Positions 34,416 through 44,234 of a stretch of DNA of 64,000 nt are shown here, in pieces. The notes beneath the pieces were generated by a model. The model searched no databases and was not told the DNA's origin. It saw only the letters and a list, made by a program, of their open reading frames with translations. Each line of letters opens with the position of its first letter. Within the stretch, counting starts at the first letter, position 1. The stretch comes from Pseudomonas sp. P8_241 (lineage in GTDB: Bacteria; Pseudomonadota; Gammaproteobacteria; Pseudomonadales; Pseudomonadaceae): assembly GCF_034008315.1 (NCBI RefSeq), contig NZ_CP125377.1, forward strand, positions 3,484,001 through 3,548,000. Direction: 5' to 3'. A program made the translations under genes and the position numbers.

Positions 34416-37097
34416 TCATCCGCGCTTGCGCGCAACGATAATGGCTTCGTAACGACTCGACACCCCGAGTTTGATGAACATGTTCTTCAGGTTCCATTTG
34501 ACGGTCTGCACGCTGATGTTGAGTGCCAGTGCGATGTGTTTGTTGGACATGGACTGTTCCAGCAGCGTGAGAATCTCCTGCTCGCGCTTGGTCAGCGGCT
34601 CTGTGTCATCGTAAGACCCCGTTAACGGTGCCGTAGACTTGTCACTGATTGGTAAAGTGATTTGCTTCATGCCGATCAGCAGTTGCTGCTGATACTGCAC
34701 AAGCGTCTCCACTGACTGACAGTCCAGCCTGGCCAGCAAGTCACGTAATGCTTCGCTTTCGTCAAGAAACGTCCGTACCAAGCCCAATCGGTAACCTGAA
34801 GCGAGCGCTGTTGTTAGACTGTCGCGGGATGCCTCATCATTCCCGAGCCTATCCAATGCTATTGCTTTGAGAAGATCAGCTTTGACCAACAGCGTCCCCC
34901 TGTTGAGCAAGGTCGCGACTTCATGAACTTCCTCGATCGCCAGCAGTGCTGCCTCCGGTTCCTGCCTGGCCAGCGCCAGGCGAGCCCGTGACAAACTAGC
35001 CGCGGCGGTAATTGCGCTTTGGCATGATTTGGAACGTTGTGGCTGTAAAACTAGGTCATCGAGGGATGCCTGCAACGATTCTCCATGTCGCCAGTCACCG
35101 GCTTTCAGCACCAGGTTGACCTGCTCGGCAAGCATGACGGCAACGCCATGGTTCAACCCCAGCGCGCGGAAATGGCTTTCTTTTTTTGCGACATAGTCGA
35201 GCGCACTCCTTACGCCTTCCTGCAGGAACTGCAGCCGTGCATAAGTACGGGCGGCGCAGTACATGTATTCAGGCGCAGAAAAATGCAGCATGTCCAGGCG
35301 GTTGGCGAGGGTTTCTCGGGCGTCGTCGATGCGGTCAAGTTCGTACCACAACTCAGCCAGAATCGCCGCCGTACTGGTCGCACTTATCGAACGACGCCCA
35401 TGATGGGTTTCCGCGTCTGCAAGGACGCTCGAACAGATGCGTTCGGCTTCCAGCACGTTGCCTTCGTACAGCGCGACGACACCCAGGGTGCTGCGGTTGA
35501 CCAGCGCCACCTCGCTTGTGTTGCTGAGCATGAGGTGGTCAGCCAAGGCGTTGAATCGGCTTCGCGCCTGAGCATACTGTCCGATGGTGGCAAGCGCGGC
35601 CACGGTCAGCCCCCAGCGGAAGTACTCGAAAAAAGCATGCCCCAATGGCGCGTCGCCAATCTCGTTCAGATAGACCAGGCCGCTTTCCACGTCCTCGTCC
35701 ATCTCTGCGATCAACGCCTGCAGCAATTTGATTTGCAACGCCTGGGTTGGTGTCGGGTGGCTCGACGTCAGGATGTCTTTCCAATGCCTGGCCGTGTCCA
35801 GATGGCCGACCATCACCGCACTCCAGGCCCCCATCAGCATCAATCGCGGATGTTGGGCGAGAAGCTCTGTCGGCACGCGCTCGATCCAGCGCATGAAGAC
35901 GCCAAGATGACTGAGATTGGCCAGAGTAGGAATGGCCCGTTCAAGGATCTCCACTACCGTCTGAAAATCACCGCTGAGCACCGCGTGTCGAACAGCTTCG
36001 GTAAAGAGCTCCTCATTGGCGAACCATTGAGCAGCACGCAGGTGCAGCCCACTGACGTCGATCCCGCCCTGCTCCAGGCGCTGGTTGAGGAACTCAGCGA
36101 ACATTGGATGCAGCCGATACCACTCAAAACGATCTTCCATGTCCACCGGCAGCAAAAACAGGTTTCGTGCTTCAATGGATGCAATCAGCTGCGGGGCATG
36201 CTCGTTTTCCGTGACATAGGCGGCCAAGGGAGAACTGAAACGACGCAAAACCGATATTTTCTGCATGAACTGGAACAACTCATCGGGTAGATCGCCAATG
36301 ACGTCCTCGGAAAGGTACGCACCAAGACTCGCGCTGTTGAGCAACTGCCTGCCGGGTTTCGGCGACTTACCAGGCTTGGCCTTCATCGAGATCGACACCA
36401 GTTGCAGGCCGATCGGCCATCCGTTGGTCAAGTCGTGAATCGAATGTGCGGCGTCTAGATCGATATTGGCATCCAGATGATTCTTGAGAAAACTGAAGGA
36501 CTCGCGAAAGGCGAACGACAGTTCAGTGCCGTCAATCTCGCAAAGCTCGCCCATTGCCCGCAGGCGACCGAGCAATAGCGGCGTCGCCACCCGTGATGCC
36601 AAGACAATGTGCAAATTCCCTGGGGCCGCGTCGACCAGCGCCTGTATCAGCGCCAAGATCGCGGGATCGGTGATGTGGTGAAAATCGTCGATCATCAGGT
36701 ATTGCTCGGCCCCATCCCGGTCGAGCGTATTGACCAGGGCTGCGCACATCGCCTGCTGCCAACCAGTCTTACCCGCGTCGCTTATCAGCCACAGGTCGTC
36801 CTCCAGAACCAGTCCGATTTTTTGCAGGGTACCGATCAACCCAGCGCAGAACGTCGTCCTCGATGCATCCTCGGAAATCAGCGAAAGCCAAGCAACGCGC
36901 GCCCCCTCCTTGACCAATTCCATTCGCCATTGCGCCATCAACGTGGTCTTTCCAAACCCGGCGCTGCCGGTGATGACCATTAGTTTTTTATGGCGCGCAT
37001 CGTTCAGACGCGCCATCAGTTCCTCACGCAATACAGCTTGGCTGGAGAGGCGCGGCGGAGCGAATTTGGTGCTGACAAGCAGGGTGTTGGGTTTCAT
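34416..37097 (-). CDS. LuxR-family regulator, MalT-like (LAL type)
   Basis: 893 aa from the ATG at 37097, where the family start TLLVSTKFAPPRLSSQAVLREEL begins; a frame to 37166 adds 23 unlike residues, and neither start has a strong ribosome site. A P-loop ATPase domain with Walker A GSAGFGKTT (about 40-330), a long helical repeat middle, and a C-terminal LuxR helix-turn-helix LTKREQEILTLLEQSMSNKHIA. MalT-type proteins are large ligand- and ATP-dependent activators. It is divergent from an acyl-CoA dehydrogenase-like gene and next to the degradation cluster, which it probably activates. Confidence 0.85.
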   Translation of the reverse strand: MKPNTLLVSTKFAPPRLSSQAVLREELMARLNDARHKKLMVITGSAGFGKTTLMAQWRMELVKEGARVAWLSLISEDASRTTFCAGLIGTLQKIGLVLEDDLWLISDAGKTGWQQAMCAALVNTLDRDGAEQYLMIDDFHHITDPAILALIQALVDAAPGNLHIVLASRVATPLLLGRLRAMGELCEIDGTELSFAFRESFSFLKNHLDANIDLDAAHSIHDLTNGWPIGLQLVSISMKAKPGKSPKPGRQLLNSASLGAYLSEDVIGDLPDELFQFMQKISVLRRFSSPLAAYVTENEHAPQLIASIEARNLFLLPVDMEDRFEWYRLHPMFAEFLNQRLEQGGIDVSGLHLRAAQWFANEELFTEAVRHAVLSGDFQTVVEILERAIPTLANLSHLGVFMRWIERVPTELLAQHPRLMLMGAWSAVMVGHLDTARHWKDILTSSHPTPTQALQIKLLQALIAEMDEDVESGLVYLNEIGDAPLGHAFFEYFRWGLTVAALATIGQYAQARSRFNALADHLMLSNTSEVALVNRSTLGVVALYEGNVLEAERICSSVLADAETHHGRRSISATSTAAILAELWYELDRIDDARETLANRLDMLHFSAPEYMYCAARTYARLQFLQEGVRSALDYVAKKESHFRALGLNHGVAVMLAEQVNLVLKAGDWRHGESLQASLDDLVLQPQRSKSCQSAITAAASLSRARLALARQEPEAALLAIEEVHEVATLLNRGTLLVKADLLKAIALDRLGNDEASRDSLTTALASGYRLGLVRTFLDESEALRDLLARLDCQSVETLVQYQQQLLIGMKQITLPISDKSTAPLTGSYDDTEPLTKREQEILTLLEQSMSNKHIALALNISVQTVKWNLKNMFIKLGVSSRYEAIIVARKRG

Positions 37098-37192
37098 CAG
37101 GCAAAACTCGAGCGAGGGCGATGAAGGTGACACCACTCCAGCGGGGTGGGCGAAAATCATCGGCAATGCATTAACTTGGAAGCATTCGGACT

Positions 37193-38311
37193 ATGAGTGA
37201 ACTTGAGATGGTATGTCCACCGATGACAGATGCCCAAAGACTTTCAATCGACAGCATGCGCACCTTTGTGCAGCGTGAAATTGCACCCGTCGCCAGTCTA
37301 TTGCGCCACGCCGCAGCACCGCGCGATCAGCTGCTGGAACTCACTCAGGCGGTCGCCGAGTTCGGCTTGCCTGGCATGGTGGTGACCAGGTCCCTCGGAG
37401 GTCACGGCGTCGACTGGGTGACCCAGGGCAGACTGTTCGAAGAGTTGGCAGCAGGCAGTGTCGAACTTGCCTGTCAGGTATTGCTCAATACGCTCGCAAC
37501 GACGCTGGTGATGCAGCATCCGGCGCTGGCTGAGCGCTATCTCCCCGAGTTGATCGCTGGCCGCAGACTTGTCGGAATCACCCGGAACGGCCCGACCAGT
37601 GCACTGCACGGTCGACGCAAAGGCGACGAGTGGCTCATTGACGGCAGATGCGACAACATCAGCGCAAGCCTGCAGACCGACTTGCTCATTTGTGCGGTTC
37701 GCGAACACTCGAAGGCTTCCTCATGGATATTGCTGGATCGCTCGGAAGACCGCTTCGAGATCCGTCATTACCACGATGTTGAAGGTGAGAAGCACATATG
37801 CCTGCAGATCACTCAGGCCCGACTCCCGACACAGCGCTGGCTCGGCGATGCAGCCCCTGCCTCGCTGATGACACGCCATGTGCTGGATACATTCAAATTG
37901 CATGAAGCGGTGATCCAATTGGCCCGTGGTCAGGCGTTGCTCGATGCATCGATGTCCCGGGCCAGGCACAACACGCAGTTCGGTCGCCCGATTGCCGCCC
38001 AGCACCTCGTGGCCATGCAGTTCGCCGAACTCGCCACCCAACTGGATGCTGCCCGGCTGATGTGCGGGTTGGGTTTTGCGCAACTCGATGCCGGTCGCCT
38101 GGATGGCAATATCGCCAGCCGCGCACGGTTGTTGACGGCCGAGATCGCGCAACGTATCGAACGGCGTATCAGCCGGATCGACAGCAGCAACGTCCCTCAG
38201 AACAACAACCCGAATTGGCCACACAACGGCGGACCGCTGGCTCTTCTCAGCGAGAGTATCGCCGAGGATGCGCAACGAATCGCCGTAGGCCTGATCGGCG
38301 AGTTACCCTGA
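37193..38311 (+). CDS. Acyl-CoA dehydrogenase-family protein, atypical
   Basis: 372 aa. The middle contains acyl-CoA dehydrogenase elements (GLPGMVVTRSLGGHGVDW, LARGQALLDASMSRARHNTQFGRPIAAQHLVAMQFAELATQ), but the C-terminal segment with the usual GGxGYxxEYP and substrate Glu motifs is missing, being replaced by NVPQNNNPNWPHNGGP. It may be a non-catalytic partner subunit or a redesigned enzyme. It is divergent from the LuxR-type regulator gene. Confidence 0.7.
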   Translation: MSELEMVCPPMTDAQRLSIDSMRTFVQREIAPVASLLRHAAAPRDQLLELTQAVAEFGLPGMVVTRSLGGHGVDWVTQGRLFEELAAGSVELACQVLLNTLATTLVMQHPALAERYLPELIAGRRLVGITRNGPTSALHGRRKGDEWLIDGRCDNISASLQTDLLICAVREHSKASSWILLDRSEDRFEIRHYHDVEGEKHICLQITQARLPTQRWLGDAAPASLMTRHVLDTFKLHEAVIQLARGQALLDASMSRARHNTQFGRPIAAQHLVAMQFAELATQLDAARLMCGLGFAQLDAGRLDGNIASRARLLTAEIAQRIERRISRIDSSNVPQNNNPNWPHNGGPLALLSESIAEDAQRIAVGLIGELP

Positions 38312-38373
38312 CTCTGAATATGCCAACGCGCGGCCAGGCCTGCACCTGAACCGCGCGGTTCCATCAGGGTTCC

Positions 38374-39846
38374 TCAGTCGAGTTTTTCGATGTCACTCAA
38401 CACCCAACTGCGGTCGACCATCGCCTGTTGCGGTCCATAGATCCGGAACATGGTGAAGAACGGCTGGCCAGCCTGAGTGCTGATCCAGTTGGCTTCATGC
38501 CCGGTCGGCGGTTTCGGCCCGAAGTACAGATCGACGCTGCCATCAGGGTTCTTCTTCATCTGCTGGTTGTAGGAGTCAAGCCCGACTACCCTCGCCTCGC
38601 GGATGAACCCGGCAGTACGCGCGTCGTACACATCGAGCGCCCAGAAATCCCGTGCCGGCGCGTTGGCCGGGATGGTCAAGCGGTAGCTCTGGCTGCCATC
38701 AAGGGGCTCGCCTTTGCCGGTTTCGTAGCTTTTCATGTACACCTGTGGCCCCGGCGGCACGATGGGGCCGAACATGGCAAACCAGGCAAAAGCCCGCTCG
38801 TCCAGATAGACACCCTGCCCCGGCTCGATGAACGTCAGTTTGGTGCCAATCGCCTGTTTTGGCCCGGCCAGTGAGCGCCATTTGCGTCGCCCTTCCCAAA
38901 CCTCGATACCCGATCGGGCGTAGCCGTCCATCATGTAGGCGTGTGCTTCACCGATGGCCGCGTCGAGTAGTTTCTGACGCTGGGCGTCTGCCTTGAAGTC
39001 CAGACCTTTACCAATGCCCAGCGCATTCAATTGCCCCATCATGCTCAGGTCGCGATCCTGCACCGGTTCTTCACTGACCATCCGCGCCAATGAGTCGTAG
39101 AAACTGGCGTCATAGCGGGCGATGGCTTCAAAGACTTTGTCGGCCACGTCTATGTAGCGGTTGGAGGCCGGTGTCTGCGCCTGCTCAAGTGGGTAAACTT
39201 TCAAGGTTTTCAGGTAGTCGACGCCATTCGCCAAGTCCTGAGTGCTGGTGGTTTGGGTGATGACCCTCAACAAGGTGTAGTTGTTGTAGGTGTTGCTTTG
39301 GATGGGGATGAAACCGGCCGGCACTTCACCCTTATAGCCCGGCGGCAACATCAGGTAGCGCCCACCTTTGCCCTGATCCTGCCCGCGGCTGCCGACATTG
39401 AGCAACGGGATGGTCCAGGCATCGAGCACTGCGCCATAGAGACCTGCCGTAGTGGTTGCCGGAATATCCAGAACAACAGGGCCATCCTTCAGATTGACGA
39501 AAGTCATGACGTAAATGGTGGAATGATTGGGGGTGGTGGTCTGGTTCTTCCAATCCGACGGACGCGACCAGTACATGACGTCGTTATAGCGTGCGCCGGC
39601 ATCGCGAAAATAGGCCTGGCGCATGGCATCGAAGTTCACCAACGGCATGCCCCAGACCGCCGCTTCAACTGCACGGCGTTCAATCATGCGGGTGTGTAGG
39701 ACTTCAGGGGTCAACAGTGTCTGGGTCTGGCTGAATGACGGCAGCGGAGCGCCGGTCAGTCCCAACCCCAACCCAAGGCTGATCAAGCAGGCTGCAAGCA
39801 AGGTCTTGCGGCCACGCGACCCGACATTTGTGCAGTGAGATTGCAT
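38374..39846 (-). CDS. DUF1254/DUF1214 protein, exported
   Basis: 490 aa. A signal peptide (about residues 1-38) precedes a DUF1254 region (about 55-190, with WGMPLVNFDAMRQAYF and DWKNQTTTPNHSTIYVM) and a C-terminal DUF1214 region (about 370-475, with PPGPQVYMKSYE-like and FWALDVYDARTAGF). Function unknown; related proteins recur beside degradation gene clusters for hydrophobic compounds. It is last in the minus-strand operon. A second member of the family ends the plus-strand operon (56363-57721). Confidence 0.85.
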   Translation of the reverse strand: MQSHCTNVGSRGRKTLLAACLISLGLGLGLTGAPLPSFSQTQTLLTPEVLHTRMIERRAVEAAVWGMPLVNFDAMRQAYFRDAGARYNDVMYWSRPSDWKNQTTTPNHSTIYVMTFVNLKDGPVVLDIPATTTAGLYGAVLDAWTIPLLNVGSRGQDQGKGGRYLMLPPGYKGEVPAGFIPIQSNTYNNYTLLRVITQTTSTQDLANGVDYLKTLKVYPLEQAQTPASNRYIDVADKVFEAIARYDASFYDSLARMVSEEPVQDRDLSMMGQLNALGIGKGLDFKADAQRQKLLDAAIGEAHAYMMDGYARSGIEVWEGRRKWRSLAGPKQAIGTKLTFIEPGQGVYLDERAFAWFAMFGPIVPPGPQVYMKSYETGKGEPLDGSQSYRLTIPANAPARDFWALDVYDARTAGFIREARVVGLDSYNQQMKKNPDGSVDLYFGPKPPTGHEANWISTQAGQPFFTMFRIYGPQQAMVDRSWVLSDIEKLD

Positions 39847-39899
39847 AGTTTCTGGGTCCTCAACTTACTGTTTTTATTGTTTGCCGTGCCACGGATGAA

Positions 39900-41468
39900 T
39901 CAGGCCACACCGCGCTTGCGGCCCTCCCAGAACGGCGCTCGCAGGTCGGTCTTGAGCACCTTGCCCACGCTGGAAACCGGCAAACTGTCGCGGAACTCGA
40001 CACTACGTGGGCACTTGTAGCCGGCGATGCGTTCGCGGCAGTGACTGACCACTTGCTCGTCAGTGACTATCGCGCCGGGTTTGCGGATGATCACCGCGTG
40101 CACCGTTTCGCCCCACTTGTCGCAGGGGATGCCGATCACCGCGACCTGGGCCACGGCCGGGTGGCTGGCGATGGCGGTCTCCACTTCAGCGGAATAGATG
40201 TTTTCGCCGCCGCTGACGATCATGTCCTTTAGGCGGTCGCACACATGGACGAATCCATCGTCATCCATGTAGCCGCCGTCACCGGTGTGCATCCAGCCAT
40301 TGCGCAATACTTCAGCGGTGGCTTCAGGTTTGTTCCAGTAACCGAGCATGACGTTCGCCCCGCGTACGGCTATCTCCCCGACGGTGCCACGCGGCACTTC
40401 CAGGTCTTCGGTATCGACGACGCGCACTTCCACGCACGCCGCCGGCTGCCCGGCCGAGTGCATTTTGCCGCTTTGGTGGTGTTCTGCGCTGTGATACTCG
40501 GGTAACAGCAAGGTGGCGATGGGCGCCAGTTCTGTCATGCCGTAACCCTGGCGGAATCCGGCGCTGGGGAACGTATCACGGGCACGATCCAGCAAAACTG
40601 GTGTGATGGGTGATGCGCCGTAGCCCAGGGTTTGCAGTGACGACAGGTCAAGGCCGGCGGTGTCAGGATTGTTGGTCCGCCAGTCCAGCAGCATCTGGAT
40701 CATGGTCGGTGCCAGAAGGATTTCGCTGACTCGCTCGGTGGCAATGGTTTCCAGCACGGTCTGTGGCAGGAAAGAAGGCAGGACGATGTGGGTACCGCCG
40801 CTGATGAACAGTGCGGTCATGGCCGCAAAGTCAGCCAGATGGAACATCGGCATCGTATGCAGGAAACGTTCGTGTGGACGGCAGGAGCCAGACATAACGA
40901 TGGCCATCGATGAAACGCAGACGTTCGTGTGGCTGAGCATCACACCTTTCGGAAAACCGGTGGTGCCACCGGTATAAAAGATACCCAGCAGCTCATCGCC
41001 GCCGCGACGTGCGTCCTCGACTGGCGCGTACTCGGCAATCAACGCTTCGTAATTAAGCATGCCGGACGGTGTTTCACCGTCACCCGCATAGATCACCACC
41101 CGTAGGGTTTTTGCTGTTTCGATGATCTTGCTCGCATGGGCCAGAAAGTTGTCGTCGACGATCAGCACCGTCGTACCCGAATCGTCAAGCGAGTAGATGA
41201 TTTCCGTCACACTCCAACGGGTATTGACCGGGTTGAGCACCGCATCGGCCCAAGGCACTGCCTGGTAGTACTCGATGTAGCGCAGGGAGTTGAGCGACAG
41301 CATCGCCACGCGATCACCGCGTGTGACGCTCAGGCCCTTTAACGCACCGGCGAGGCGTGCAACGCGATCGCCAAATTCGGCGTAGGTGATGCCGCGACCC
41401 TGATAGCGAATGGCAGTAGCGTTCGGGCAGCGTTGCAGGTGACGGTGCAAACCTTGGGTGATGTACAT
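39900..41468 (-). CDS. Acyl-CoA ligase (AMP-forming)
   Basis: 522 aa. ANL-superfamily features are clear: the P-loop YTGGTTGFPKGV, the A5-type YGMTE, TGDGGYMDDDGFVHVCDRLKDMIVSGGENIYSAEVE, and the C-terminal Lys region (SSVGKVLKTDL). It activates a carboxylic acid to its CoA thioester as the entry to the pathway. Substrate unknown. It lies in the minus-strand operon with the dehydrogenase, MaoC and thiolase genes. Confidence 0.9.
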   Translation of the reverse strand: MYITQGLHRHLQRCPNATAIRYQGRGITYAEFGDRVARLAGALKGLSVTRGDRVAMLSLNSLRYIEYYQAVPWADAVLNPVNTRWSVTEIIYSLDDSGTTVLIVDDNFLAHASKIIETAKTLRVVIYAGDGETPSGMLNYEALIAEYAPVEDARRGGDELLGIFYTGGTTGFPKGVMLSHTNVCVSSMAIVMSGSCRPHERFLHTMPMFHLADFAAMTALFISGGTHIVLPSFLPQTVLETIATERVSEILLAPTMIQMLLDWRTNNPDTAGLDLSSLQTLGYGASPITPVLLDRARDTFPSAGFRQGYGMTELAPIATLLLPEYHSAEHHQSGKMHSAGQPAACVEVRVVDTEDLEVPRGTVGEIAVRGANVMLGYWNKPEATAEVLRNGWMHTGDGGYMDDDGFVHVCDRLKDMIVSGGENIYSAEVETAIASHPAVAQVAVIGIPCDKWGETVHAVIIRKPGAIVTDEQVVSHCRERIAGYKCPRSVEFRDSLPVSSVGKVLKTDLRAPFWEGRKRGVA

Positions 41469-41508
41469 CGGGAACTCCCATTCTTATTGTTCTGGGGCTA
41501 TGGCCTTG

Positions 41509-42102
41509 TTAGAGGCCATCGGTAATCAGGCGTACCCGTTCTAGCGCAGTATCGGGCCAGCGCTTGCGCACCTCTTCCCTGTCGGGGTGATGGGCGTGGC
41601 AAGTGCCGAGGAACCAGGGCTTCGGTACGACATAACCCGGCTCGCGGGCCGCACGCTCACGTTCGGCTTCGCGCAGCAGATCCACGGTGCTTTGGTACAA
41701 CGTGGTCGCCATCGGGCCAAGCAATTCGGTCAGGTGGGTACAGCCTTGAACTCCGCCCACGCGCTGGATCATCTGCTTCTTGAAGCCAGGACCTACCTTC
41801 AGACCGATCAGGCTTTTGTAAGCGGAAACGATTTCCGGGCAAAACGGTGTCGGGAAGTCGTCCATGACCGCCTCGACGTTGCGAATGTTGAACTGCAGAT
41901 CCGCGGTGATGACAATTCGCATCCGGTGCACGGGCGCACCGGCAGTGATGACTTTGTAGAAGGCATCATGGTCGTGATGTTTGCTGTCCAGCAGCGTGCC
42001 TTCCAGATCGATCAGACCATCGCTACGCAGGTATCCGGTACAGATCACCTGTCGTGTATGCAGCGGCTGGCGTTCTTTTTCGCCCGATACAGGTTGCTTC
42101 AT
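41509..42102 (-). CDS. DUF2889 protein
   Basis: 197 aa from the ATG at 42102; the longer frame from 42210 overlaps the acyl-CoA dehydrogenase gene. Features: RQVICTGYLRSDGLIDLEGTLLDSK, HDAFYKVITAGAPVHRMRIVITAD and GFKKQMIQRVGGVQGCTHLTELLGPMA. Matches what I recall of the DUF2889 family. Function unknown. Its place inside the operon suggests a role in the pathway. Confidence 0.75.
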   Translation of the reverse strand: MKQPVSGEKERQPLHTRQVICTGYLRSDGLIDLEGTLLDSKHHDHDAFYKVITAGAPVHRMRIVITADLQFNIRNVEAVMDDFPTPFCPEIVSAYKSLIGLKVGPGFKKQMIQRVGGVQGCTHLTELLGPMATTLYQSTVDLLREAERERAAREPGYVVPKPWFLGTCHAHHPDREEVRKRWPDTALERVRLITDGL

Positions 42103-42139
42103 TGCACTTATCTCGACGCCGGGGACATGAACTCGGGAC

Positions 42140-43285
42140 TCAGAGCGAACGACCGACCAGCTCGCGCTGGATTTCGTTGGCGCCACCGTAAATACGTGCA
42201 ACGCGCGCATCAGCCCACATCCGGGCGATCGGGTATTCGTTCATGTAGCCGTAGCCACCGAAGAACTGCAGGCAGGTATCGAGCACTTCGCTCTGGCGTT
42301 CTGTCAGCCAGAACTTGCCCATCGAGGCCAGCGTCGAGTCGAGTTTGCCCGCGACCCATTGCGCGATGATGTGATCGCAGAACGTGCGCGAAGCGAATAC
42401 GGTGGCCTTGACGTCAGCGAGGCTGAAACGGGTGTTCTGGAAATCCAGTACCGGCTTGCCGAACACCTGGCGCTCTTTGGTGTACTCAAGGGTTAGCTTG
42501 AGGGCGCGTTCCATGGTGGCGGCGGCGCCAATGGCGATCTGCGCCCGTTCGAACGGCAGTTGCTTCATCAGCGTGTACAGGCCTTTGCCTTCGACACCGC
42601 CAAGCAGGCAGTCGGCCGGGACTTCGACATCGTCGAAGAACATTTCGGAAGTATCCGACGATAGCAGCCCGATCTTGTCCAGGCACTTGCCGCGACGGAA
42701 GCCCGGCAGCTTGGTGTCAACCAGGAAAATCGAAATACCCTTGGAGCCGGCGGACATGTCGGTCTTGGCGACCACGGCCACCATGTCGCTGGTCTGGCCG
42801 TTGGTGATGAACGTCTTGGCGCCATTGATCACATACTTGTCGCCTTGCTTGACTGCGCGGGTACGGACAGCCTGCAAATCGGAACCGGTGCCCGGCTCGG
42901 TCATGGCGACGGAGCAGATCACTTCACCCGAGGCAATCTTCGGCAGCCAGTGCTGCTTTTGCGTCTCAGTGCCGTCATCGAGGATGTAGTGACCGACGAT
43001 GTGGTTGATTCCAACGCCCATGCCGGATACACCGGCATAGAACAGTTCACTGACCACCACTGCCAGGTGCGCCGGTGTGCCGCCCGAACCGCCATACTCC
43101 ACGTCGATATCGGGCAGGATCATGCCCATTTCGCCCGTCGCCAGCCATGAAGCGCGGTCGGCCTGGTGCTGCTCACGCCACTTCTCTTCCATGGGTGCCA
43201 ATTGGGTGGTGACAAAACGGCGAACACTGTCGGCAAATGGCGCGACGTCTTCGTCGAGCCAAGGGGAACGGTAGCTATCCAGCAT
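42140..43285 (-). CDS. Acyl-CoA dehydrogenase
   Basis: 381 aa from ATG 43285; upstream in-frame codons overlap the SDR intergenic sequence. Full family layout: FAD-binding middle with AMTEPGTGSDLQAVRTRA and the ITNG segment, and the C-terminal FFGGYGYMNEYPIARMWADARVARIYGGANEIQRELVGRSL split as usual. It oxidises an acyl-CoA to the 2,3-enoyl-CoA with FAD. Cytoplasmic; electrons go to ETF. Likely one of the first pathway steps after CoA ligation. Confidence 0.9.
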   Translation of the reverse strand: MLDSYRSPWLDEDVAPFADSVRRFVTTQLAPMEEKWREQHQADRASWLATGEMGMILPDIDVEYGGSGGTPAHLAVVVSELFYAGVSGMGVGINHIVGHYILDDGTETQKQHWLPKIASGEVICSVAMTEPGTGSDLQAVRTRAVKQGDKYVINGAKTFITNGQTSDMVAVVAKTDMSAGSKGISIFLVDTKLPGFRRGKCLDKIGLLSSDTSEMFFDDVEVPADCLLGGVEGKGLYTLMKQLPFERAQIAIGAAATMERALKLTLEYTKERQVFGKPVLDFQNTRFSLADVKATVFASRTFCDHIIAQWVAGKLDSTLASMGKFWLTERQSEVLDTCLQFFGGYGYMNEYPIARMWADARVARIYGGANEIQRELVGRSL

Positions 43286-43371
43286 GGCGAATACCTCAAA
43301 ATTCTTATTGTTGTCATGACCCGAACGCTCCGCGGTGAATGGCGAGGCGCCGGGATTTTCACGATCAGTGT

Positions 43372-44202
43372 TTAAACAGCACCGTGACCGCCACCGCAGA
43401 CCAGGGTCTGGCCGGACACGTAGTTGGCTTCCGGCAGGCACAGCATCACCACCGAACCTGCGGCTTCTTCCGGCGTGCCCGGACGGCCCAGCGGGATCAT
43501 CTGGCTGGCGCCGTCAACCATGGCCTGCTGTACACCGACCTTGATCTCGCGGCCCTCGATGTTGACGGTCTTGCTTTCGTTGCCGGCCAGTGCCTGAGTC
43601 AGACGCGTATCGATGAAGCCGAACGCTACGGCGTTGACGCACACCTTCATGCGGCCCCACTCGCGGGCCAGCGTCTTGGTCATGCCGAGGATGCCCGCCT
43701 TGGCCGAGGAGTAGTTAGCCTGACCAGCGTTGCCACCGGCAGCAACGGAAGAAATGTTGACCACCTTGCGGAAAACCTCCCGACCTTCGGCGACTTCTTT
43801 CTTGGCCTGAGCGCTGATGACCGGCTGGGCGGCGCGCAGGATGCGGAAAGGTGCGGTCAGGTGGCAGTCGAGAATCGCGTACCACTGCTCATCGGTCATC
43901 TTCTGGATCACATTGTCCCAGGTGTAGCCGGCGTTGTTAACGATGATGTCGATGCCGCCAAAACTTTGAACGGCGGTCTGCACAAAGCGCTCAGCGAAAT
44001 CGGCGGCAGTGACACTGCCGACACAGGCCACGGCTTCGCCGCCGGCGGCGCGGATCTCAGCGACCACTTCTTCGGCGGGCGCGGCGTCCAGGTCATTGAC
44101 CACGATTTTGGCGCCATAGGCGGCCAGTTGCAGGGCGACACTGCGACCAATCCCACGACCGGAACCGGTGATCAGAGCGACTTTGCCTTCGAGCTTTTTC
44201 AT
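43372..44202 (-). CDS. SDR oxidoreductase (3-hydroxyacyl-CoA dehydrogenase type)
   Basis: 276 aa. TGSGRGIG cofactor motif near residue 13, NNAG, catalytic Ser in NISSVAAGG and Tyr-x3-Lys in YSSAKAG, and a closing GG near the end. Resembles 3-oxoacyl reductases and D-3-hydroxyacyl-CoA dehydrogenases. Located between the MaoC hydratase and an acyl-CoA dehydrogenase, it probably oxidises the 3-hydroxyacyl-CoA made by the hydratase. Confidence 0.85.
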   Translation of the reverse strand: MKKLEGKVALITGSGRGIGRSVALQLAAYGAKIVVNDLDAAPAEEVVAEIRAAGGEAVACVGSVTAADFAERFVQTAVQSFGGIDIIVNNAGYTWDNVIQKMTDEQWYAILDCHLTAPFRILRAAQPVISAQAKKEVAEGREVFRKVVNISSVAAGGNAGQANYSSAKAGILGMTKTLAREWGRMKVCVNAVAFGFIDTRLTQALAGNESKTVNIEGREIKVGVQQAMVDGASQMIPLGRPGTPEEAAGSVVMLCLPEANYVSGQTLVCGGGHGAV

Positions 44203-44234
44203 TATTGTTTTCCAAGGATAGGGAGTTGGAGGAT

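Noticed and set aside
33597..34441. Short frames on both strands between tauC and the LuxR-type gene
   Set aside because: They begin in the arms of the inverted repeat (both start with similar residues because the arms are complementary) and have no relatives I recognise.
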